From Carnobacterium divergens (GTDB lineage: Bacteria; Bacillota; Bacilli; Lactobacillales; Carnobacteriaceae), in assembly GCF_900258435.1 (NCBI RefSeq), contig NZ_LT992558.1, forward strand, positions 2,354,835-2,418,834: a DNA stretch of 64,000 nt. Reading direction: 5' to 3'. Positions 26,823 to 35,280 of this stretch are shown piece after piece. Numbering within the stretch: the stretch's first letter is position 1; each line of letters begins with the position of its first letter. Made by a program: the position numbers and the translations under genes. Below the pieces are notes generated by a model that did no database searches, was not told the DNA's origin, and saw only the letters and a list, made by a program, of their open reading frames with translations.

Positions 26823-28700
26823 ATGACTTTTATTAAGAACAACAAAGCCATGACTGCGACTATCCTTAGCGGGATTCTTATTTTAGTAGGATGGCTATTC
26901 AAACTAAATCATTTCGAAACTACTGCCATCATTATTTTTCTAACTTCATTTGTCATTGGAGGATTTAAACAAGCTGTAGAAGGCATTCAAGATACTTGGG
27001 TCAACAAACACTTAAATGTTGATATTTTAATGGTCTTGGCTGCCATCGGTGCGTCGATTATTGGTTATTGGATGGAAGGGGCTTTATTGATCTTTATTTT
27101 TTCATTAAGCGGTTCGCTAGAAGAATACGCAACTGAAAAAAGTTCAAAGGCCATTGCCAGTTTAATGCACATGCAGCCAGAAACCGCCCTTAAAGTCCAA
27201 CCCGATGGTTCATTTCTGGAGGTTTCTATTAATGAGTTAACAATTGGCGATACCTTATTTGTACCAAAAGGAGGCAGTATTCCAATTGATGGTCTATTAA
27301 AGACGGACAATGCTTTAATTGATGAAGCAGCCATTACTGGTGAGCCTATTCCGGTCTCTAAAGACACTGGCGCTGAATTGTTTGGCGGAACGATTAATTT
27401 AAATGATGCGCTGACAATGAATGTCACTAAAATTGCAGACGACACTCTTTTTGCTAAAATTATTCGATTAGTAAACGAAGCTCAGAACACCCCTTCAAAA
27501 ACAGCTACAATGATTGAACGCATTGAAAATATCTATGTAAAAATTGTTTTGATTTTTGTGCCGATTATGATTGCGGTCTTCTATTTTATTTTCCAATGGG
27601 GTTGGAACGAATCTTTTTATCGCGGCATGGTGCTATTAGTTGTTGCGTCACCTTGTGCTTTAGTTGCATCCGCAACACCCGCTACCCTAGCAGCCATTTC
27701 AAATGGTGCAAAACGCGGGATTTTATTTAAAGGAGGCGCGTATTTAGAAAATTTTAGCCAACTAAAAGCGATTGCCTTTGATAAAACCGGAACCTTAACA
27801 AAAGGCATTCCTGTTGTAACAGATTCCTTTTTTGATGAACAAATAGACACTCAAAAGCTCTTAAATGTTTGTGTGGCTCTTGAAAAAACGTCTACTCATC
27901 CATTAGCAAAAGCCATTGTAACAAAATTCAACGATCAAACGACTGAGACTTTAGAGGGTATCGTTGTTAAAGATATTACTGGACACGGTCTAGAGTGTGT
28001 TGCTTATAATCAATTGTGGCGAATTGGGAAAAAAGAGTTTATTTTTAATGAGCAAAATCTCAATCGACCTTTTTTATCAACAGCCGAAGCTTTGCAGTTA
28101 GAAGGAAAAACCGTTACGTATATTAGTTGCGACCATCAAATCGTAGGCTATATTGGACTTCTTGATGTAGCAAAAGCAGATGCAAAAGAGATGATTGCCT
28201 TCTTTAAAAAGCAAGGTATTCACACCGTTATGTTGACTGGTGATAATGAGCAGACTGGAAAAACGATTGGAACAGAATTGGGAATTGATGAAATTAAGGC
28301 GAATTGCTTACCAGAAGATAAAACTGCCATCATCAAAGAACTTAAGGAACACTATGGAACGATTGGTATGGTAGGCGATGGCATCAATGACGCCCCTGCT
28401 TTGGCAAATGCTTCAATTGGAATTGCCATGGGAAATGGTACAGATATTGCAATGGATGTGGCTGACGTTGTACTCATGAAAAATCAACTGGATAAATTGA
28501 CTTATAGTTATCAGCTTTCTGAAAAACTAAAAAAAGTTACGTTGCAAAATATGATTTTTTCAATTTCTGTTATCTCCTTATTAATTTTATCCAATTTATT
28601 CCAAATGATTAATTTGCCACTTGGAGTTGTAGGACATGAAGGAAGTACCATTTTGGTTATTTTAAATGGACTCCGCCTGTTAAAAACGTTAAAAGCATAA
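26823..28700 (+). CDS. P1B-4-type metal-transporting ATPase (PfeT/FrvA-like)
   Basis: 625 residues with no N-terminal metal-binding domain. Visible are the actuator 'ITGEPIPVSK', the membrane motif S-P-C in 'VVASPCALVASATPATLAAI', the phosphorylation site 'AFDKTGTLTKG', HP locus 'KTSTHPLAKAI', hinge 'MVGDGINDAPAL' and the last helix 'GHEGSTILVILNGLRLL'. SPC together with HEG-T marks the P1B-4 group, which exports Fe(II), Co(II) or Zn(II). PfeT in Bacillus and FrvA in Listeria are Fe(II) exporters under PerR and Fur. The two Fur-like palindromes upstream fit iron efflux. TAGGAGGAA precedes the ATG. Confidence 0.88.
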   Translation: MTFIKNNKAMTATILSGILILVGWLFKLNHFETTAIIIFLTSFVIGGFKQAVEGIQDTWVNKHLNVDILMVLAAIGASIIGYWMEGALLIFIFSLSGSLEEYATEKSSKAIASLMHMQPETALKVQPDGSFLEVSINELTIGDTLFVPKGGSIPIDGLLKTDNALIDEAAITGEPIPVSKDTGAELFGGTINLNDALTMNVTKIADDTLFAKIIRLVNEAQNTPSKTATMIERIENIYVKIVLIFVPIMIAVFYFIFQWGWNESFYRGMVLLVVASPCALVASATPATLAAISNGAKRGILFKGGAYLENFSQLKAIAFDKTGTLTKGIPVVTDSFFDEQIDTQKLLNVCVALEKTSTHPLAKAIVTKFNDQTTETLEGIVVKDITGHGLECVAYNQLWRIGKKEFIFNEQNLNRPFLSTAEALQLEGKTVTYISCDHQIVGYIGLLDVAKADAKEMIAFFKKQGIHTVMLTGDNEQTGKTIGTELGIDEIKANCLPEDKTAIIKELKEHYGTIGMVGDGINDAPALANASIGIAMGNGTDIAMDVADVVLMKNQLDKLTYSYQLSEKLKKVTLQNMIFSISVISLLILSNLFQMINLPLGVVGHEGSTILVILNGLRLLKTLKA

Positions 28701-28745
28701 AACGACCGACAGATAAAAGAATTTTTTATCTGTCGGTCGTTTTTC
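28699..28745. terminator. Very strong bidirectional terminator
   Basis: A 20-bp stem (AAAACGACCGACAGATAAAA with its complement) with T-runs on both sides, between convergent genes. Confidence 0.92.
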
Positions 28746-30094
28746 TAGTTGAAAAATGCTTGGTAAAGTGCTTTTAGTGCCTTGTCTTCATCTACTTCTT
28801 GAACGCCAAACATCATGCTGACTTCTGAAGACCCTTGATTGATCATTTCAATATTGATTCCATGTTCCGCTAATGCCTCTGATGCTTTTGCCATCGTTCC
28901 TACATTACAGCGCATCTCTTCTCCCACAACCATCATTAAGGCTAAGTTATGTTGAATCACAACTTTATCAGCATGTAAATCTTCTTTTAATCGATTTAAC
29001 AACTCATTTTCCTGACTTTCTGAAAGCTGATTGCTACGAAGAATTACTGTCAAATCATCAATGCCAGAAGGAGTGTGTTCATAGCTTAAACCGGCATCTT
29101 CAAGAATTTCGAGCATTTTTCGTCCAAAACCAATTTCTCTATTCATCAAATATTTTTCAATATAAATACTGCTAAATCCTGGTGAGCTGGCAATTCCAAC
29201 GACAGCTCCTGAGCTTTTTTCTCGTGTGGTGGCAATTCTAGTTCCAACTGCATGTGGGTTATTCGTGTTTTTAATTTGAACCGGTACGCCCGCCTTAAAA
29301 GCTGGGTAAAGAGCTTCGTCGTGAAACACGGAAAATCCAGCGTAAGAAAGTTCACGCATTTCTTTATACGTTAGTGTCTCAATTTCTTGAGGTTTGTCTA
29401 CGACATTAGGATTTGCTGCATAAATTGCGTCTACATCGGTAAAATTTTCGTAGAGCTCTGCTTGCAGTCCATTGGCTAAAATAGCCCCCGTGATATCTGA
29501 ACCGCCACGGGAAAATGTAATTAATTTGCCTTCTTTTGTATAGCCAAAAAAACCCGGAACAATTAAAACACCTGCTTGCTTTCTTAATTCATACAAACGC
29601 TCATAGGATTCTGGAAGCACTTGTGCATTTCCTGGCTCATCTGTGACAAATAAACCGGCTTCCATCGGATTTACATAGGTAGCTTCAAGCCCTTCATGGT
29701 TGAAGTAGGCTGCAATTAATTTTGCGTTATTGTTCTCTCCGCTTGCCTTAAAAGCATCTAAAAAATAGTCTGGCTGAGATTTATCCCCTAATGCAAGTGT
29801 TTCTAAATCCCTTTTAATTTCATCAATAATTGCTAAATCTAAGTTCAAATCAACCGCCATTTCTTCATAACGCGAGATTATTTTGACTAAAACAGGTTGA
29901 TAGGCTTCATTCAAAAGTGCTTTTGTGCCGCAATCAATTAATAAATCCGTTACTTTGTCATCAGCTTTTGAGCGTTTACCTGGAGCAGATACGACAACCA
30001 CCTTACGTTGCGAATCCTCTTTTACAATCTGAAATACTTTTTTTAATTGGGTTGCCGAAGCTAAAGAACTCCCGCCGAATTTAATCACTTTCAT
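28745..30094 (-). CDS. Aspartate kinase
   Basis: 449 residues. The kinase domain starts 'MKVIKFGGSSLASATQLKKV' and has 'VVVSAPGKRSKADDKVTDLL', 'ITFSRGGSDITGAILA' and 'TDVDAIYAANP'. Two ACT regulatory modules follow from about residue 300 ('ASSPGFSSIYIEKYLMN', 'INIEMINQGSSEVSMMFGV'). It makes aspartyl phosphate, the first step to lysine, threonine, methionine and diaminopimelate. It resembles the monofunctional YclM type. The leader of about 290 bp shows no lysine riboswitch that I can recognise. The gene stands alone. Confidence 0.93.
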   Translation of the reverse strand: MKVIKFGGSSLASATQLKKVFQIVKEDSQRKVVVVSAPGKRSKADDKVTDLLIDCGTKALLNEAYQPVLVKIISRYEEMAVDLNLDLAIIDEIKRDLETLALGDKSQPDYFLDAFKASGENNNAKLIAAYFNHEGLEATYVNPMEAGLFVTDEPGNAQVLPESYERLYELRKQAGVLIVPGFFGYTKEGKLITFSRGGSDITGAILANGLQAELYENFTDVDAIYAANPNVVDKPQEIETLTYKEMRELSYAGFSVFHDEALYPAFKAGVPVQIKNTNNPHAVGTRIATTREKSSGAVVGIASSPGFSSIYIEKYLMNREIGFGRKMLEILEDAGLSYEHTPSGIDDLTVILRSNQLSESQENELLNRLKEDLHADKVVIQHNLALMMVVGEEMRCNVGTMAKASEALAEHGINIEMINQGSSEVSMMFGVQEVDEDKALKALYQAFFN

Positions 30095-30388
30095 TGCGTC
30101 ACATCCTTTTTCTCATTTTTTTTTAACATACTTATCATTTTCCCTCTTTTTTACGAAAGAATCAATCTTTTTTTGCATTAAAATCCACTTTTTTAGTATT
30201 TTATCGAAAATTGATCACGATATTCAAAAAATAGTAGTTTTCCATTCAATTTTTAACAAAAAAATAAAAAGAAAACGATAGTCCCTCTTCGTTTTATTAT
30301 AATAATATTCATTAGATAACTTCTATTTTCTCATCAATTAGATTATAATAGAAAGAGGTACTTATCTTTGTAACGGGAAGGTGACATC

Positions 30389-30781
30389 ATGGCAAAAAAG
30401 AAACATTTACAAGTTATTCTTGGTTTATCTATGCTTGCAGGAATTACCGGCTCATTCTTTTTAAAAAATCAAAAAGTTCAAGCTCCTACGCTTTCAACTA
30501 AATCTAAATTTATCGGATCTTGGAAAGGTCATTTTATCAATCAGTCAACCGAAACAATTTTAGAGATTTCACCCAAAATGGAATTCTTTTTAAATAACCT
30601 CCCCATTGAAGGGCATTTATTAAAACAAAGTAGTTCTAAACTTATTTTTGAAGATCACTATGGCTATCAACTTATTTTTACTTTAACAAGCAACGATACG
30701 CTAGATCTTTATGACGATGCCGAAGAAAAAATTTACGCGCTTCAACGTGTTGTCGCTAACCAAATAGAAAATGAAAGTTAA
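30389..30781 (+). CDS. Small exported or anchored protein, lipocalin-like (DUF4828-like)
   Basis: 130 residues with a basic start, one membrane helix or signal (about 8-26) and a domain of about 95 residues rich in beta strands. The motif 'KFIGSWKGHFINQSTETILEI' recalls lipocalin-like domains and, from memory, DUF4828 of lactic acid bacteria. GGGAAGGTGAC precedes the ATG. It stands alone and is followed by a terminator. No function is known to me. Confidence 0.62.
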   Translation: MAKKKHLQVILGLSMLAGITGSFFLKNQKVQAPTLSTKSKFIGSWKGHFINQSTETILEISPKMEFFLNNLPIEGHLLKQSSSKLIFEDHYGYQLIFTLTSNDTLDLYDDAEEKIYALQRVVANQIENES

Positions 30782-30816
30782 AAAGCGCCTCTCTGTTCTA
30801 GAGTAGCGCTTCTTTT
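30781..30816 (+). terminator. Terminator after the DUF4828-like gene
   Basis: AAGCGC..CTCT pairs with AGAG..GCGCTT, followed by a T-rich tract. It lies between convergent genes. Confidence 0.7.
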
Positions 30817-31274
30817 TATTCTACAAGTTTCGTTTGGTAAATACGGCTACTTTCGCCCCAAGGATGGTAACCTACTCCTACATAGTCAAATTGATACTTT
30901 TCATAGTAAGAGGTATGGTCTGTACATAAATACAATGTTTCAAACCCTAATTTTTTAGTTTCAGTCTTAACATACTCAATCAACCATTCTCCATAGTTAT
31001 TTCCACGAAATTCTTCTTCAATATATAGCCCGCAGAGCCATGGATATAAGTCCATCCGACTAATAAAATCATTTGGAATCAATCCTGCACACCCTACAAT
31101 CGTCTCGTCTTTTAGCAATAAATACCATTGTGGCAACTTTGATGGTGATGTGAGACAAGAGGTAATGCAGTCTTCGTACAACAAATTCGTCTCTTCACTT
31201 CCCCACTTTTCTTGAAAGTAGCAAATGGCTTTCTCCGCATACGCCGGATTCTCTCTAATCGATACATACTTCAT
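30816..31274 (-). CDS. GNAT-family N-acetyltransferase
   Basis: 152 residues. The acetyl-CoA pyrophosphate loop is present as 'LYIEEEFRGNNYGEWLIEYV' (R/QxxGxG/A variant), followed by 'KLGFETLYLCTDHTSYYEKYQFDYVG', the usual motif B region. The substrate is unknown. It lies 12 bases after a VOC gene on the same strand and is probably cotranscribed with it. Confidence 0.82.
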   Translation of the reverse strand: MKYVSIRENPAYAEKAICYFQEKWGSEETNLLYEDCITSCLTSPSKLPQWYLLLKDETIVGCAGLIPNDFISRMDLYPWLCGLYIEEEFRGNNYGEWLIEYVKTETKKLGFETLYLCTDHTSYYEKYQFDYVGVGYHPWGESSRIYQTKLVE

Positions 31275-31286
31275 TTTATTCTCCCT

Positions 31287-31676
31287 TCAACTTTCAATAG
31301 CGACCAATTCCATCTTCATTCCTTCTGGATCTTGGAAATACAAGGCATAGTGATGAGGCCCGCCTGCAAATGGATACTCATCATCGTACAAAAGCGTTCC
31401 ACCAAAGGACGGTATCTGTTTTCTTAAAGTATCTACTTGTTTTTTTGTTTCAGTTGCAAATGCGACATGGTTCAAACCGATCCCACCTTTTACGTAAGGC
31501 GTTTCAATCATTTTACGCTCTCCAATTGAAATCACAAAATAAAAGTTTTCTTTTTTCCAGCTGATCCCCGTAGCCCAATTTTGGTATTCTTGATACCCTA
31601 AGGCTTTTAAAAATTGGCTCCAAAAGGCTGTTTGCTTCGGCAAATCTTTGACGTATAAATCAAGATGATGTAACAT
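31287..31676 (-). CDS. VOC-family (glyoxalase/bleomycin resistance-like) protein
   Basis: About 129 residues, one VOC unit: 'MLHHLDLYVKDLPKQTAFWS' at the start, 'GLNHVAFATETKKQVDTLRK' in the middle and 'LYFQDPEGMKMELVAIES' at the end. The start at 31676 is chosen because AAAGGAGGAA lies just upstream; the longer frame from 31736 runs through a terminator region. It is cotranscribed with a GNAT acetyltransferase. The substrate cannot be named. Confidence 0.8.
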   Translation of the reverse strand: MLHHLDLYVKDLPKQTAFWSQFLKALGYQEYQNWATGISWKKENFYFVISIGERKMIETPYVKGGIGLNHVAFATETKKQVDTLRKQIPSFGGTLLYDDEYPFAGGPHHYALYFQDPEGMKMELVAIES

Positions 31677-31714
31677 TTGATTCCTCCTTTTAGCCCCATT
31701 TCTTTTTAGTATAA

Positions 31715-31755
31715 CAAAAAAACAAGATAAAACCATTTAGGTTTTATCTTGTTTC
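31715..31755 (-). terminator. Terminator after the YhgE/Pip gene
   Basis: AAACAAGATAAAACC faces GGTTTTATCTTGTTT with a following T-run on the minus strand. Confidence 0.85.
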
Positions 31756-31759
31756 AAGT

Positions 31760-34570
31760 TTAGTCTTCTAAAGCTTGTAATTTTTGATTGTCATCAAGTT
31801 GTGAGACATCCTCTAAATGTCTTTTTTGTAACCAGTTCATTGAAAGGAATAATAATCCACTGAAGACAACGAAGATTGCCAACAAGATCAATGCGCTACT
31901 TACAAAGACACCTTGTCCTAATCCACCACTGATTGCTTCTCTAAATCCATAAATTGAATGAGACATTGGCAAGTATGGGTGAATCGCTTTGAAGAAGTTA
32001 TTTGTTAATGGAATTGGGAATGTACCACCAGCTCCACCAAGTTGAACAATTAATAAGACCATTCCGATGAAACGTCCTGGGTTATCAAATGTCATGGCTA
32101 ACGTCATAATCAAGAACATGTAAGCAATTGAGGTTACGATTGCCATTGTCATAAATTGTGCTACAGACTCAACATGTAAGCCTAATGCTAGGATTAAGCC
32201 TGCTTCAACCACTGCCATTGCAACTGCTGCAACTAAACCGATTGAGAATTTGCTTAACCACCATGAGAAGCTTGATTGACCTGTCATTGAAATTTTACGG
32301 ATTGGGAAGATAAAGTTGAAGACTAACGCTCCAACATATAAAGCTAATGATAAAACGTATGGAGCAAGAGCTGCACCGTAGTTTTCAACATGGCTGTATT
32401 CTTTATGAGTCAATTTATCTGGACTCGCAAGCATATCGAAGGTTTTATCTGTTGCTGTAATTCCGTTTACTTCTTTAGCACCATCTTTTAATTTAGATGA
32501 TAATTCTTTTGTACCGTCTTTTAGGGTTCCTAAACCAGTACCTAATGTACCTGAACCGTCAGCTAATTGGCTTGAGCCTGATTGGATTTGTGTTGACCCA
32601 TCAGCTAATTGACCAATCCCGCTATTTAATTGTGGAGAGTTTTCAGTTAATTTAGCTGTTCCTTGTGCTAATTGACTTGAGCCGTCATTTAGTTGAGTCA
32701 CGCCACTGATTAAGTCTGGTAATTTACCAGAAATTTGACCGATTCCGCCGTTTAGAGCGTTGGCTCCACTGTTAAGAGCGCTAGAGTTTGCTGTTAATTG
32801 TTGGCTTCCTGATTTAAGGGATGCTACACCATTTGTGTAAGCATTGATTCCTGAAACCAAACCAGTATCACCTTTTAATCCATTTTGGATTTGACCTAAA
32901 CCTGGTGCTAGTTGTTGATCTAAAGCCGTTTTAATATCAATTAAACCTTGCGTTGCAGATGTAGCACCTGGTAAAGCTACATTTGAAACTGCTGCTAATT
33001 TATCGACCCCTGCTTTTAATTGACTTAATTGGGCAGTTAGGCCTGCTGCTAATGTTTGAATATCTGCTCCAGTTGCTTGAGTAGCTTCCCCTGCTGCTGC
33101 TGCTTTTCCACCAATTGCTGTTGCTTTTTCACCAATTGCTGTTGCTTTTCCACCAATTGCTGTTGCTTTTTCACCAATCGCTGTTGCTGTTGCTCCTTGC
33201 GTTTGTGCTTGCGTACCTAATTCAGTTTTAACTGCATTATCTAATTCTTGTTTTTCAGCATCTGATAAACTTTGATAAGCTGCTGTTTTTTGAATGGCTG
33301 TTACTGTTTTTGTTGGATTTTCTTGGATTTGATTACCTAAGTTTGTTAAATCGTCTCTAATTCCATCTTTGTTTGTTAAATCTTCTTTAATTTCACCTAA
33401 GTTTGTTTCAATAGTTGTTAAATCTTCTTTAATTCCGCCTAAGTTTGTTCCAATAGTTGTTAAATCTTCTTCAATTTTTGATTGATCAATTGTTCCACTA
33501 TTTGCTAATTGAGTTTGCAATTCATCAATACCATCATTTAATTTAGGCAATACTTTAATCAATTGAGATAATTCAGCTAGTTTTTTGGGGTCAATTTTGT
33601 TAGACATTTCTTGAACACCATTTGCTAGTTGATCAACACCACCGTTTAATTGTGCAACACCTGCTTGTAATTTGCCATTGTTTGCAACTAATTGATTGCT
33701 TCCATCGGCTAACTGACCCACACCTGCTGTATAAGCGCCAACGCCATTTGCTAAGGTTTGTGAACCGTCGCTTAATTGACCGACACCTGCTTGAAGGGGT
33801 CCAACGTTAGAAGCTAATTGTCCGATTCCATCATTTAATTTGGTTGCTCCTGAATCAAGTTGAGCCACACCGTCTGTATATTGATTTAAACCGACTTCTA
33901 GTTTTTCTGCACCTTCGCTGAAGGTTACGGTACTTGATGCTAATTTTTGTAAGTTTTCTGTGATTTGTTTGTTTCCATCAGTTAATTGTTTTGTTCCGTC
34001 ATCTAGTTTTTTAGAACCATCTGCCGCTTGTGTAAAGCCGTCTCCAACTTTTTCAATTTGACCGAAAATGGATTCTGCATAGGCTTTTGTTACGTTAGCT
34101 GAAACTTCGCTTTTTAATTGCTTAGCCGCCGTCTCGCCAATAACTTCACCGATATAGTTTAATGAGCCATTTGTTTCATAAGTGATATTCATTTTCTTTG
34201 GTTCTTTGTCTAATAGTGTTGAAGCATTTTTAGAAAAATTCTTTGGTAACGTCACGACCATATAGTACTTACGATCTTTAATACCTTCTTTAGCGGCTTT
34301 TTCTGAAACGAAATGCCAATCTAATAAATCATTTTTCTTTAAATTCTCAACTAGTTGATCCCCGACATCTAATGTTTTCCCTTGATAGTCGACTGATTCA
34401 TCTAAGTTTACAACTGCAACAGGTAATTCACCTGTTTTACCATATGGATCCCACACTGATTTCAAGAAGAATCCTGCGTATAAGATAGGAATAAACATAA
34501 TCACGACAAATGAGATTAGTAATAATTTATTGCCGGCAAGTTTTTTCCATTCATTTTTCATCATTTCCAT
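31760..34570 (-). CDS. YhgE/Pip-family membrane protein with long repeat-rich outer region
   Basis: 936 residues. An N-terminal helix (about 12-35) and Pip-type segment ('LPVAVVNLDESVDYQGK') are followed by about 600 outside residues of repeats of the type 'LADGSNQL/LNGGIGQL'. A C-terminal block of five or six helices starts near residue 730 ('YVLSLALYVGALVFNFIFPI'). Relatives include Lactococcus Pip (phage c2 receptor) and EsaA-type proteins of type VII secretion. The repeat region should form a long helical or coiled stalk reaching through the wall. Its start overlaps the Rrf2-like regulator gene by 20 bases, suggesting coupled expression. The ATG at 34570 has only a weak ribosome site. Confidence 0.87.
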   Translation of the reverse strand: MEMMKNEWKKLAGNKLLLISFVVIMFIPILYAGFFLKSVWDPYGKTGELPVAVVNLDESVDYQGKTLDVGDQLVENLKKNDLLDWHFVSEKAAKEGIKDRKYYMVVTLPKNFSKNASTLLDKEPKKMNITYETNGSLNYIGEVIGETAAKQLKSEVSANVTKAYAESIFGQIEKVGDGFTQAADGSKKLDDGTKQLTDGNKQITENLQKLASSTVTFSEGAEKLEVGLNQYTDGVAQLDSGATKLNDGIGQLASNVGPLQAGVGQLSDGSQTLANGVGAYTAGVGQLADGSNQLVANNGKLQAGVAQLNGGVDQLANGVQEMSNKIDPKKLAELSQLIKVLPKLNDGIDELQTQLANSGTIDQSKIEEDLTTIGTNLGGIKEDLTTIETNLGEIKEDLTNKDGIRDDLTNLGNQIQENPTKTVTAIQKTAAYQSLSDAEKQELDNAVKTELGTQAQTQGATATAIGEKATAIGGKATAIGEKATAIGGKAAAAGEATQATGADIQTLAAGLTAQLSQLKAGVDKLAAVSNVALPGATSATQGLIDIKTALDQQLAPGLGQIQNGLKGDTGLVSGINAYTNGVASLKSGSQQLTANSSALNSGANALNGGIGQISGKLPDLISGVTQLNDGSSQLAQGTAKLTENSPQLNSGIGQLADGSTQIQSGSSQLADGSGTLGTGLGTLKDGTKELSSKLKDGAKEVNGITATDKTFDMLASPDKLTHKEYSHVENYGAALAPYVLSLALYVGALVFNFIFPIRKISMTGQSSFSWWLSKFSIGLVAAVAMAVVEAGLILALGLHVESVAQFMTMAIVTSIAYMFLIMTLAMTFDNPGRFIGMVLLIVQLGGAGGTFPIPLTNNFFKAIHPYLPMSHSIYGFREAISGGLGQGVFVSSALILLAIFVVFSGLLFLSMNWLQKRHLEDVSQLDDNQKLQALED
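33101..33192 (-). repeat. 21-nt tandem repeat inside the YhgE/Pip gene
   Basis: About four near-identical 21-bp units encode alternating ATAIGEK and ATAIGGK heptads. The heptad length keeps the coiled-coil register. Unit number may vary between strains. Confidence 0.85.
33355..33480 (-). repeat. Second repeat block inside the YhgE/Pip gene (14-residue units)
   Basis: Units of the form E-D-L-T-T-I-x-T-N-L-G-x-I-K recur two to three times with high DNA similarity, again a multiple of seven residues. Confidence 0.7.
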
Positions 34571-35078
34571 TGACGTTTTTCAACACCTTTCTTAGTAACC
34601 CTTTTTTTTCAGCTAAATCGTTCCAGTTTAAAACTGGAATTTCACGAAGACCTAACGTTTCTTGGATCAACTCTTCAACTGTCTGCTTCCCTAAATAATC
34701 CGAGTAATACTTGTCCGCTTCGTGAAATACATCCATTAATACCAAATCTCCTTGATTGGCAACAGGCTGCATATCTTGAAATACCATGTTGATTAAACCT
34801 GTATTTGGATACGTGATCACAGGTCCTTCTAACGCTTCAATAATTTCCAATATCGTTATTTTTTCAGGTGCTTTCGCCAGTGAAAATCCACCATTGATAC
34901 CTGATACTGATGTTACAAGATTATTGACTACCAACTTGCGCATTAATTTTTTCAAATAGGTTGGTGAGCCTTGTAACCGATAATTGATAATGTGTGAAGA
35001 AACGGGTATCTCTTGATCTTGGGTTGCTAATAACGCAATCACACAGACAGCTTGTTCCAAGCCTTTTGTCAGCTTCAT
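34551..35078 (-). CDS. Rrf2-family transcriptional regulator
   Basis: About 175 residues. The winged-helix part is of Rrf2 type: 'MKLTKGLEQAVCVIALLATQ', 'SHIINYRLQGSPTYLKKLMRKLV', 'SGINGGFSLAKAPEKITILEIIEALEG'. The cysteine cluster that binds Fe-S in IscR and NsrR is absent, so it probably does not sense iron-sulphur status. The start at 35078 is chosen over 35126 because AAAGAGGCG lies upstream. It overlaps the large YhgE/Pip gene and probably controls it. An inverted repeat at 35110-35143 upstream is a candidate site. Confidence 0.83.
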   Translation of the reverse strand: MKLTKGLEQAVCVIALLATQDQEIPVSSHIINYRLQGSPTYLKKLMRKLVVNNLVTSVSGINGGFSLAKAPEKITILEIIEALEGPVITYPNTGLINMVFQDMQPVANQGDLVLMDVFHEADKYYSDYLGKQTVEELIQETLGLREIPVLNWNDLAEKKGLLRKVLKNVNGNDEK

Positions 35079-35109
35079 GATTTCGCCTCTTTTCAGCTTT
35101 AAAATAATG

Positions 35110-35143
35110 TCTCTAATCAGATACATCTTCTATCCATTAGAGA
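35110..35143. promoter_or_regulatory. Inverted repeat before the Rrf2 gene
   Basis: TCTCTAAT (35110-35117) and ATTAGAGA (35136-35143), a perfect 8-bp repeat with an 18-bp gap, directly upstream of the Rrf2 start. Possible autoregulatory site. Confidence 0.4.
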
Positions 35144-35230
35144 TATTCTATATCCATGAATAAATTTACTCCTTTTTGAACTAAATTGCAAGCATTTAAA
35201 TCAACTTTTTTTATTTTTTTATGTATTTAT

Positions 35231-35280
35231 AAAAAAAAGAGGTTAAAATCACTTTTTTTTGTGATTTTAACCTCTTTTTT
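35231..35280 (-). terminator. Terminator after the serine hydrolase gene
   Basis: AAAAAGAGGTTAAAATCAC faces GTGATTTTAACCTCTTTTT, a stem of about 19 bp. Confidence 0.9.

Noticed and set aside
30095-30388. Lysine riboswitch before aspartokinase
   Set aside because: The sequence is AT-rich and none of the conserved L-box segments is visible on the minus strand.
33101-33480. Short repeats as a CRISPR array
   Set aside because: The repeats are in frame, contiguous without spacers and encode coiled-coil heptads within a long gene.
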